64,000 bases of DNA from Asterochloris sp. CNOR1 (taxonomy: Eukaryota; Chlorophyta; Trebouxiophyceae; Trebouxiales; Trebouxiaceae): assembly GCA_963969365.1 (NCBI GenBank), contig OZ017747.1:3348001-3412000 (forward strand), in the 5' to 3' direction. The notes under the pieces are model-generated. The model was not told where the DNA came from and made no database searches. It worked only from the letters and a program-made list of their open reading frames with translations. The translations under genes were made by a program, and so were the position numbers. Shown here piece after piece: positions 48,401 through 59,000 of the stretch (position 1 is its first letter; every line of letters begins with the position of its first letter).

Positions 48401-50247
48401 CCTGAACACCTCAGTCCAGATGCTGCACACACTGCCCGGGGATGTGCGTAGCTGCTTGCTCCAGGCAGCCCGCCTGTGCTCCCCCACAGCAGGGTTTCTG
48501 CCCAAGGGGGCGAGTGTGGGGACGGGGCTCTTCCGTCCTCCGCTGACTGGGCAGCCAGGTGTGTGCGAGTCCCTCCTTGCAGATGGTGTGGCTACAGGAC
48601 AACGCACTGCTGCACCACGGTCACTGCCTGAGCAGCCTGAGTGGCTGCAGACTGTATGCTACCTTCGCATGCAGCTTGTTTGCAAGCAGACCACACCCAG
48701 ATGTGAGCTTCCATGAAGGCAGTGCCGGCACAGGCTGGCAGCTCGTGAAAGGTGATAGCAGCGCAGCTTCAAGATGTCCGCCCCTGCTGCAGGCAGTGGT
48801 CAGCTGTTACAGTCAGGGTCTGTGCTGCTGCCGGGGAGCCTCAATCACATGCTGGCAGGGTGGGGCAGTGGGCTGGACAGGTGATAGCGTCATTGTGCCT
48901 GCAGCTTTGAGCAATATCAGAGAATGTGGAAAGCCTGTGACCAAGTACTGATCACCTTGGCATGCTGGATCCTGCCGCTGAAGCTTGCAGCCATCTAGGA
49001 ATGCCTCTGCCTCAAAGCGATCCAACCTCAGCCCTACATTGTCTGCTCCAGCTCGCAGCTCCTTGTCTGCCTCCAGTCCTTGATGGCCTACCTGCAGGTT
49101 TGGCAGCGGGGCCCCAGATGCCGCACAGGCCGCGCGGAGCCTGCTCGCCGGGGGTTCCAGCGGGGGCCTCCACCTGGGCTCGCTCTCTATGGACGGGATG
49201 GACGTACTGGGGCTGTCCCAGCCTATGGAGGGGCTCAATGGCATGCGGGGGGGGCAGGGGTCTCAAGCAGCTGGCTCTGGCAGCCAGGCCGGCGCAGGGG
49301 AGGCTGCTGCAGCTGGGGTAAGACCATTTCCATGTAGATGCGGAAGTGCGTGGTCGAGATGGGCAGCATGCTGGAGTGTGGTCAGAGGGGCTGACTGGCC
49401 ATCCAGCCTCCGCTGGTTGTCCAGTGCCTGTCAGCAGCCGGCCCCGCGCTGACCATGCGCCAGCAGCTGCTGCGTGCGGGATCAGATGCCTTGCTTCATG
49501 GAGCGTCCCTGCATGCTGAAATTTGGCAGCTGGCCAGCGTGCTAAATGATTTAGGCTGGCAGATGGGCTGCTGTTGCAGCCTCCTTATCAGGGCATGATA
49601 GGTATCTGTAAAGTGGTGCAGCCCTCTCTGGTTGCCACAGGCCAGTGCATCAAAAGTCTCAAGTTCTGTGGGCGATGGGCACTGTTGCTGCCTACCATGT
49701 GCCTGAAGACACAAGTGCCCTGTGCAGGGCATGCCTTCTCTGAAGCGCATCAGGACTGCGGGGCCCAGCTTCAATTTGACAGACCGCAGCCCCCTGTTCC
49801 GCCACATCTCCAGCGAGTGGAGCCCCAATGCTGCAGACGCCCTCATGCTGAGCATGTTCAACAGGGAGATTGCAGCAGGGATGCAGCAGAGCATCTCCCT
49901 AGGGCTGGGGGCAGATGCGGGTCTGGACTTTGGACTCGCTGGCATCAAGCAGGACCCCAGCGAGAGTGGAGGTTAGCTTGTGCTTGCAGGTGCTGGCACA
50001 CAGTTGCTTCCTTCCCCTTGCACCCAGCTGGGCCCCGCTGGGACTGTTAGCTGTGGTGTGGTCGTGGCCACATGTGACAGCTTGTTCAATTGGGTGCAAG
50101 CTCACTTGCTCTCCCTCATTCTCCTCAGATGGCAAGAATGAGCAGGCCTTCTCAGCAAATGGTCATGTGGCTGCAGCTGGCGCTCAGCAGCAGATGCAGC
50201 CTCAGGACAGAGCTGCCCAGGAGCAACATGCTGTAGGCAGCAATTGA
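45452..50247 (+). CDS. MYB: R2R3-MYB transcription factor
   Basis: DNA-binding regulator. Exons: 45452-45543, 45696-45831, 46061-46231, 47640-47855, 47933-48003, 48046-48205, 48375-48558, a less certain 48583-48640, 49098-49317, 49728-49971, 50129-50247 (about 556 aa). The start [19 protein letters not shown] is chosen as the first ATG after the acceptor at 45437; an upstream exon is possible. R2 has W at [14 protein letters not shown] and the [11 protein letters not shown] core. R3 has the F substitution ([11 protein letters not shown]), then [20 protein letters not shown] and HWNSTLKRK, so all tryptophan positions fit a plant R2R3-MYB. After the DNA-binding domain comes a Gln-, Gly- and Pro-rich region with [19 protein letters not shown] (short helix) and [20 protein letters not shown]. 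Target genes unknown. The 1.4-kb intron after R3 carries a 75-bp echo array. Confidence 0.9.
47335..47670 (+). repeat. 75-bp tandem array ending at MYB exon 4
   Basis: The unit contains GCAGCTGGACAGCnATGCAGAGGTGTCA. Its GCAG starts at 47410, 47486, 47561 and 47636 (steps of 76, 75 and 75), with a weak fifth at 47335. The last unit is the real acceptor and start of exon 4. Units 47561 and 47636 also share TGCCATGTGTCC just upstream. Divergence rises with distance from the exon. Confidence 0.85.
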
Positions 50248-50455
50248 TTGGATTGTTCAGCAAGCCATTTGAGCAGACTTGCTCCCAGCACTGCAGAGCA
50301 CCATTCAGCCCATTTGGAAGTTGTACCCAACATTGACTGTCATGTGAACTCGAGGAGGGCTTGACATTCTGCTCCGGTAATTGCAGTATGAACTATCTGG
50401 CCAGCATACACTAGCATGAAGTAGCACAATGAACACAGATGAATCTCCAGCAGCA
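50248..50455. other. Convergent gap, MYB and AP endonuclease
   Basis: 208 bp between two stops, no gene seen. Confidence 0.5.
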
Positions 50456-52568
50456 TCAAGCATGCAGCAAAGTGATGCCAATAGGGCAATGATCGCTTCC
50501 CATCACGTCTGGCCGATGGAAGGTCTCATACACATTGCCCACCAGACCATCTGACACCTGCAAGTTAAAAACAGCAAGCTTGGCTGTGAGCTGGGAGCCT
50601 GATGAAGGCTGCTCTGGGGTTCTTTGCCCCTCCAGACATGGAACTGATGTCTGACTGATGATCACCAAGGCATAGTCTAGGCGCCATCCCCTGTTTTCTG
50701 TCCTGTAACTCTGCTTCCAGTAAGTGTATCCTGCACACAGCTCTTCCTTGAGGTTTATTGCGAGACAAGCAGAGCGGGTCGAGATTGGTGCAGTCATTGC
50801 CCCCAAGCTGACCTGTCAGACTTGGGAACTGGTGACGAAAGGTGTCAGTGAGCCCTGACTGCAGCAGGACCTTGAGAGACTCCCGCTCTGTCTGCAGCCA
50901 CCAAAAAGTCAGCTGCAGATATAGTGCCATCGGGCCTGCGAGAGCATCCCAGCGGACAAGACACCTCGGTATTGCTGGGCGCCCATTTGTCTTCTTTAGG
51001 ATGGATGTCCAGCTCTTTACTCCGAGTGCTGTTGAGGTCACCTGGAGGGCTACAGCATGCAGTCAGTGGCATGCATGGGCGGAGATGCAGTCACGCGTGT
51101 GCAGGGGCAGAGGGCTCAGCTCGAGGTGGTTGAGTCATTGGACAGGATCCTTGCTGAAATCATGACAGCAACTCACCCATGACAATGACATGCTTCGTTT
51201 CCTGCAGTGTCCCCACGTGCGTCCGGAAAGCCTCATCCCACTGCTTGGTTCTGGCATCAAGCCGCTTCAGATCATGTCCTGTAGGCAGTGGACAAGTCAG
51301 GTCAACCCTGATTCTGGTCTCCAGCGCAGTCCAGTGTGTTTCAGCCCAGTCTGGGACTTGCCTGAGTTAGGGAAGTAGGCTGACACGATATAATACGGCT
51401 TGAACTCAGCTGTTATAGTCCTTCCTTCATGCTCCATATGGTCGTTGGTCATAAGCTTAAAGCCATATTGAACAGATAGTGGCTTGCTCCTTTTGCAGGC
51501 ATTGGCAGCAAACAGGGTCTGAGCTGCACATGCAAGATTGCACTAAGCTGCTGATATTGCAGTCAACTTCATAAGGCAGTGCAACCGCCTGTGAAGCAGC
51601 ATGCTCCAGAAGCCTTACCGGCTCAGTAGGGCTGTCCCCTGCAAAAAGCAGAGGCACAGGACTTGCTTGCCAGGGCTCCAGCTGCCATGACAGCCAACTG
51701 TTCCCACGTCTGCTGAGCAGCCTCACCGCACGGCCCAGAGCAGCAGGCCACTCGGAGCAGGACCAGAGCATGTGCCAGCCTGGCAGCTGTAGATTCCACT
51801 CAAGCTGCCCGTCCACCTTTTGCAAGAGCGTTTCTTGGAGGCAGAACACATCCGCTTTTTCCTCCAGCTCCAGCTGCTCGAAGATGTATGGCTTCTGCAG
51901 GCAGCATGAGGGCATGAGGGCTGCTCCAGCTGGACTGAGCCACACGACTGAGCAGCTCAAAGGCTAAAGTGCAAGTGCACACAGAGTGATGCACGCTTCA
52001 TTTGGCCGGACCAGCCAAGCACCCTCCAGGCAAAGCAAGGTGGTTGCCTGCAGTTGCACTGCCAAGCACCCATGGCTAAGAAGATAAAGCCAGCCAAGCC
52101 TTGAATGTGAAACACAGGGACAACAACGATGGTACACGATCAAGCCACAGGCAACAGGCAGGGCCTCTGGTAGCGACTTGGGAGCGTGACACCACCGGCA
52201 AGCCTCGCTTCAGCCAGGGACCCCACCTTGTTGAGCAGGGTTTTGATGGAGTTGACATTCCAGCTGAGGATGGTGAAGGCTTTGGCGCCCACCAGCTTTG
52301 GCAGCCGCATGTTGTGGGGGTCATAAGGCAACCGCATGATGGGGGGTTCGTGCACAGTCCCTGCAGGTGGCATGCTTTTCTGCACCCTTTTGACACCAGG
52401 GAACACAGCAAGCCTCGTCTGTCGGTGGGGCCGCTCCCAGCGTGCTGACCTTGAGTGCCGCGCGGCCGCTTGAGCGCTGAAGCACCACATGCTGCATGCT
52501 GGCTGCAGAGGAGCACACACCTGTAAGCCAGGCAGAGAGGTTGGGAGCTCAGCTGCTGCAGCAGGCAC
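50456..52568 (-). CDS. APE1: AP endonuclease (exonuclease III / APE1 family)
   Basis: Cuts DNA 5' of abasic sites in base-excision repair. Exons: 52568-52227, 51894-51727, 51638-51619, 51489-51362, 51278-51177, 51041-50965, 50891-50813, 50730-50666, 50557-50456; 360 aa if the first ATG is used. Catalytic motifs in order: FTILSWNVNSI (metal Asn), FCLQETLLQ (Glu), HVIVMGDLN (Asp and Asn, joined across a splice at 51177/51041), GWRLDYALV, and GSDHCPIGI (Asp-His). The third exon is a 20-nt microexon encoding GTALLSR with its neighbours. The intron after 51362 has a GC donor (GCAAGT), forced by phase. The first exon has a long Ala/Arg/Ser-rich leader before MRLPYDPHNMRLPKLVGAK, which could be an organelle targeting peptide; the conserved core could also start at the inner ATG near 52340. 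Confidence 0.93.
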
Positions 52569-53069
52569 ACCTACGGGTCCCCATGGAGTCTATCTTGCGC
52601 TTCCTGCAGTGATCATTGCATCTCAGCTGTGGCAGGCATGAGGCAGGCCCCAAGTAGCATGGTCAGAGTCATACTTGGATGTGACCTCTGCAGTGTCAGC
52701 AAGACCTGCCTCTTCTTCGGAGGAGCTGTCATCCACACGCGAGCCATGGGAATTGACTCGTGGCATCTCTTCAAGTATTGCAGAAGTCCTCCAGATCTGT
52801 GTAGCAAGATATTAGACATCATGGGTGTCAGACATTTGACCTACGTAGGTCCAGTGTAGACATGGAATGCTCAGCTCGAGCTCCGCCATGGGGCTCCTGC
52901 ATGGGCTGCGCTAACATCATGCTCGGGTGAGATCGAGTGAGGATGTGAATTTGCATGTAATGTGAATCACTGCAAAGCATAGCATGGGGACTAGTCAGAG
53001 CTGTCCAGAGGCAAAGCTGCCTCCCATCGTTGCATCGCACACCTTATACTGACTCACAGCACGTGAAGG
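52569..53069. promoter_or_regulatory. Divergent region, AP endonuclease / REV3
   Basis: About 500 bp between two starts that point apart. I see no exon with support; a - strand open frame (52822-52613) has no homology or splice support. It probably holds two promoters for DNA repair genes. Confidence 0.4.
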
Positions 53070-56000
53070 ATGCCTGCCCTCAGCAGTAGCCAGCAAGCAA
53101 ACAGCGGCCAGCCCCTGGCCTTCCGCCTGGTGGACATAGACTACTATCTGGCCAAGCCCCTGCCTGGCCTCGACGTCTGCTACTCTCAGCTGGAAGGCAC
53201 TGCAGTGGAGCAGGTCCCTGTCATCAGGGTGTTTGGCTCCACGCCGGCTAGGCAGAAAGTCTGCATGCACATGCACAGGGTCAGTCTGGTTGCCGCTCAC
53301 AGCTGGCAGCCACTGTGGCAGCCTACTGACTGCATTACATCTTACCCATATGCCTGCAGGTCTTCCCATATCTGTATGTGTCCTACACAGACGATCTGCC
53401 AGATGATGAGGCTGATGGTGAGCAGCTGCAGCCTCAATGCTGACGTGTACAACGAACTTGGACGCCAGCTTCAGCAGGCATAGCTCACCCTGCAGCAGCG
53501 AGACACAATGCCTGACAGCCCCCCTTGCTGGCGCCCTGCATGTCTGCGGCTCACCTCCTGCCTGCAGCGCGACGCAGCAGCAGCAGCAGCAGGGCTCACT
53601 GCCTGGACACCTTGTTGCTCCCACGCTTTCCAGAGCATGACTCAGCTGTTGCCTGCAGCGCAAGCTTTCCTGCGGCATCTGGCGCATGGCATTGAGCTGG
53701 CTCTGAGCCAGAGGCTGGAGCCTGGCTCAACACCCAAGCAGGTCAGCACATTGGGGTGGACAGCTTTCTCGAGGGAAGAGTCAGATGACCTTTCAGTCAT
53801 GTGGCACTTGCTGTTTGAAGGCTGTGGTGGCCAGGCACCACTTGGGTCCCAGTGAGGCTGATGCAGCATGGCACAGAGTTCTGCAGGCCACCTGAGAGTC
53901 CCAGCATCATGCTCTCAAACAGCCGCTGCATCCCAATCTTGGCACTGCACAGGTCAAGCCTGATCCATCATTCGCTGCAGGTGGTCCTCTCCACCGAGCT
54001 GGTGCTGGCGCGGCCTTTTTACGGCTATCATGCTGAGGACAGGCTGTTTGTGAAGATCAAGCTGTACAACCCCAGCCACGTCAACAGGATTGCCACGCTG
54101 CTGCAGGTCAGCTGCTGCATGTGGGTGCTTCCTGCGCCTGCATGCCTTGCTGCACAGTGCTGTGAGGGACAGGCTTGACACTTGATGTCGGGTGCACAAC
54201 CCCTTGTGCTGAGGCCGCAGCAGCAGAGCAAGCAGCGTGCTGATGGGCCCCGGCTGGCTGCAGACTGGGGCTGTGCTGAACAGGGTCTTTGAGATCCATG
54301 AGTCCCACATCCCCTACTTGCTGCAGTTCAAGGTGAGCACTGTCAGTCTAGGTCTCAAGCAAAAAAATTGGTGGGCTCAGTCCAGTCGTGTGCCCACTCA
54401 ACAACAGCTTGACGTCTGTCTTGACTAAGGATGCAACATCAGCCACATGTCTCTGCACTACTTCTCCCTGACTCTCCCACAGCTTACGCTGCCACATCTG
54501 TGTAGATTGATTTCAATCTGTACGGCATGGGCTTCATCAGGCTGAGGGAGGTGCTGTTCCGGGACCCTGTGCCGCAGCACAAGCGGCTGCGGCACCAGGG
54601 CTGGCATGAGCCTCCGACCATTATTGCCTATGAGACAAACTCAGGTGAGGTTGCAGCTGCTGACCAATCATCAAAGATCAGAGTGCACTCCAATGTCTCC
54701 CAGCATCAGTGGGCTGGGCACCCGCGACCGCTGCAAACTGTGCCTTTCTCAATGTAAACGGCTTACCTGCTGTGAACAACCGAAAGGTGCACATTGCCCG
54801 GCGCAAGCCAGAAAGACATGTAGTCTGAGCGGCTCTGGCTGAGCTGTGATGTCTTCTGGGCCTGCAGGGGAGGCGGCTGGGCAGCTGCCGCTGCACAATG
54901 CGCCCAACACTGTCCCAGCCAGCCCCGGGTCCAGCATGGTGGGCAGCCTCATGAGCAAGCACTGGACAGCCAGCACCATCAAACCACAGTGGCTGTGGAG
55001 CAATGTGCCGGGGGCAGGGTGAGGGGCAACCCTCAAGCATCCTGGCAGGCAGCAGCAACACTGCCCATATGAAGTTGCTGCACAATGGGCGCATGCTGCA
55101 TTGGGTTGCTTGGCAGCACACTGCCAGCATGCTAGCTCCTGGGTTGCTGCAGAGGCGCCTGGCCTGTCGCCCTGCAGCACGCCCCCAGTCTGCGGGCATC
55201 AACAGGGCAGATCGCGTAGTCCACGGTCCTCATGCTGTCGTCAAACCTGCATCTGCTGAGTAGGGAGCTCTTTTTGACAGATGCACGAGCAGCAGGCGTC
55301 TCATGCATGCCTGAACACAGCACAAAGCCAGCGTATTGAAGGGCTGGCTGCAGGCACCCTCTGCGCATGAGCAATGTGGAGCTGGAGCTGGATGCCTGCA
55401 TGGAGGACATTCTGAATCGAGACGAGGCAAGGCGGCCTGCCTTTGCCAGCCCTCAGTGACTGCCCACTAACCTCCTGCAGTGGGTGGCTATTCAGCGTCA
55501 GCATCTTAGTCTGATCAGGATCTGTGGGCACACACAACACATTCCCTTCACTTTTGCCCATGCCACCATGCTCTATGTGTCTTTGAGCAATTGACCTGTT
55601 CCTGCAGCTCCCAGCCCACATTCCTTTGACCAGCCAGAGCATCTTGCACAGAGCGGCCCTACATTCTGCTTTGCAGCTGGTGTGCATGTCAACGTCTCTG
55701 ACACTGTTCCACAAGAAAATTCCCACAGATCCTGCATCACAGTCTACTGCTGTGCTTTGCTCTGCAGCTGGTGCACGACACTTAAGCAGGCCTCAACATG
55801 TATTGTCTGTCAGCCACACTGTAGGGCACCAATGGGCCTTCTGTCTGGCTCAACAGCTGCCGCACCTGCCCCTTGCCAAGGCAGTCCCTCACCCTCGAAT
55901 TGATGATGATCGCTGCTCTGGAACCCACTGCTATGCTCTGATGTGCAGCTGGTGCACTTGCCACAAGCCGCCCAATGTTGAGCTGATACAGTCCCTACAC

Positions 56001-59000
56001 CAAGGCACCCACTGCTGTGCTTTGACCTGCAGCTGGTGCGCATGCCCTTGGATGAGGCGGGCCCTGACATCAAGCTGGTGGAGTCTCTGCAGCCCATGTG
56101 GGATGAGGAAAAGCAGCGCCTGGGAGCCAGCCCCCCTGCACCCCCGGCAGGGCCTGAGCGCGTCCCTCAGGTGCTGTGCCAGCACGTGGAGACTGTGCGG
56201 GCCCAATTTCAGGTGCGCAGGTGGCCTGCTGAACTCGGGGAACGTTCCCTGCATAGACAGGCAGGGCCCAATCCAGTCCTTCAGGCGGTACGTCAGCGAA
56301 AGAGACAGTGCGGGCGAGATCACCTGTGCGTGCTCGGTTTGCTGAGCTGGCTCTTGTGCTGCAGCGATTGAGGTGTGTGGTGCTTGATTCATTTGAGTGC
56401 AGCGCTGCCTTGTGCAACCAGCTTCCAAGGGGATCTGCATGCCGCAAAGGCGAGGCTGGCATAACAATGTCTGCCATGAAGGGACATGTTGTCTCCAAGC
56501 CCACGCTGCAGTGCCCCAACGCTGCGTTCCGTGTACTGCATGCTGCGTGACCCACTCTGAGCGACAAGCCTCGCCATGCAGAACATTGTGGATGAGCAGC
56601 AACAGCAGGCAGATGCTGCCATGCGGTCACAGACAGACCAGCAAGGCACGCCACAGGCCACACCGCCAGCTGCGCGGACACCTGGTGGCTCCACCCAGCA
56701 GCTCCCAGGCGCTCCACACCCTAGTCTGCTGCTCAGTACACCCCGTGCCAATCTACTGACGGCCACGCAGCAGGCCCCATCCAGCCCCTCGGACGCGGAC
56801 AGCCCCCTGAAAGAGCTGCGCAGGTTGTGGGAGCAGCAGGCGCAGCATCGAGATACACCACCTGCTGTTGCGGACACGCCTGGCCCAGCCCAGCAGATGC
56901 AGGCAACTCAGGTGAGCGTTTCCTCTGAGTCCAGATACTAAGAGCACAGGTCGCCTTGCAGAATTGCACATGCACATGCAGGAGATGCTGTTTTGCATGC
57001 ACATCCGCAGGCGGCCACACACGCACAGGACAGGCATCCCTGCAAGGGCTGCAGAGCAAATGATGAGGTCTTGCACCCGACTGGCTACAACCTAATCAAC
57101 AAGGATATGCTGCATCAGCTGCTTGAATGGTCAGGCGGCCCTGCAAGGCAGTGCATCATCCTGGCATGCAGCTGCAAGAGGACTGTGACACTCTCCGTTC
57201 TGTACTGGAAGCTGAATGCAAGCTGCTCTGGCTGCTTCAAGACCCTTGGAGCATGCTGTGTGAGCATGACCAGCCGCTTCCCTAGTGAGGCAGTGCTGCA
57301 AGCCACCGGAAGGCCCTTGGTGTCTACCCGGCCAAGCAGGATGCCAGGCATGAGCTGCTCCAATGGCACTCCAGTACTGCAAGCCCATGTCAGGGTGTTA
57401 TCATTCCCCAGCCTGCGACAATTGTAAAGCCTTCCCGCCCATGCAGGACGCTGAGCGCGAGCTGCACCAGCTGCTCCAGTGCATGCGCGAGGAGGGGGTT
57501 CACCAAGAGGTGGAGGACGACTGGCTGCTGGCCCTGGCAGAGGCCGCTGGGCCAGGCTCCCAGAGGCGGCTCAGCTCTTCGCAGCAGGTGCCCCTGCTGC
57601 TTCAGAAGGCGTGCTGTGTGTCCACTGCCCATTATGCATTGCACCTGGCAGAGCACTTCTGTAGAGCAGTGCCATGCTGCCAGGCAGCAGCAACAGCAGC
57701 CTTGGCTCCCGTCCTGTGAGCAGCACACTCTTGCTGCTCCCTGTGCACCCCTGTGCTTCTGACTCATGACTTCGAGGGCGCTGTCCACAGGAAGCGCTTC
57801 AGCGCATGCGCCTGCAGCGCATGCATTCGCTGTCACAGTCCCAGGCAGAGCTGGAGGCGATCCTGCACTCTGGGGGACACCCTGGTGCAGATGAGGGCCT
57901 CAAGGTACCCCAGCCAGGCACACACCCTGCCACAGCGCCATATCAAGCAGGAGCAGCACAGCCCGCTTCTGGTGGCCTTGCAACAGGGCAGCCAGCAGGG
58001 TCAGCAGGCGGGCCGCCTGTCCAGCACGAGCCCACCTCCCCTGAGCCGTGGGCGCTGCACCAGCTGCCCAACTCCACCCAACGGCGCACCAATGCAAGCG
58101 AGGTGCTGCGCCAGGCCACGCAGATGGTCATTGGCCCAGATGAGGATGAGGTGCACCCTGAAGGGGCCAGGGATGGCCTCACTGCAGTGCGCTCCCTGAG
58201 GGAGCAGCTGGACCAGGCTGCCTCACATGAGCATCAAGGCGGTAAACTGAGCTGCAGAAAGTTGCATGCTCCTGCACAGAACAATGGCGCCCCTGAGGGG
58301 CCTGGCCGTGACCACACGGGTGTGCGCTTCCTGCGAAAGCAGTTGTATCACGCTGCCTCACCCAGGTATGATTGCAATGACTATGTTCAAGGATACAAGC
58401 AAATTCTGCAGTTGCGCAGCAAATTGCATGCATCTCGAGGACCAAAAGGTAGCCTCACGGCTGCGCTGTCTCAGCCTCACAGTTGCGCTCTGGCTTTAGG
58501 AGCACCAGGATGCGCCTCTCCTGTGGGGCCTGGACACCATCATAGACAGCACCCATCACAGCCCCATGGGCGGGCCGAAGCAACAATGGACGGCGCTGCA
58601 GTTGCACATTGAGGTGCATGACTGATAGCTGCCTGCAGTCTCAGGAGTTTCAGAGAAGCGGAGCTGCCTGCCTGCCTGTTCTCACAAGACACTGTCTACA
58701 GATCTCATGCATGTGAGGCGCCCAACTGTGCGGTTGCCTGTTTCTCACAGCCTGTTGCCTGCCTGCAGATGCCCCAGACGGTCAGCCGAGTATGAAGCAG
58801 GGATCTCCAGACTGGTGGCAGCAGGCCTGGGGAGAGGACGAGATCCCACAGCTGGACGGAGCTTGGGACGAGGAGGGAGGGGCACCAGCTGACAGCGGCA
58901 GGCACCATCAGCAGCAACAGGGGCTTGCGCAACAGGCAGCAGGGCCATCTGGGCTTGCAGCTGCAGCTCCTGCTGCTGCAGTACCACGCCACCAGGCTGC

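Noticed and set aside
48228-48716. Open frame of 162 aa over MYB exons 7-8
   Set aside because: It runs through real exons but also through introns with clear splice sites; the spliced model explains it.
52613-52822. Open frame between AP endonuclease and REV3
   Set aside because: No homology, no splice sites in phase, and it lies in a region expected to be promoter.
53576-53595. Short CAG trinucleotide run near REV3 exon 3
   Set aside because: Only a few units, intronic, and common in this base composition.
58500-58613. Possible extra REV3 exon (EHQDAPLLWGLDTIID)
   Set aside because: Its phase does not match either neighbour, while exons ending at 58241 and starting at 58769 join directly in frame. 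Kept as a possible echo or alternative.
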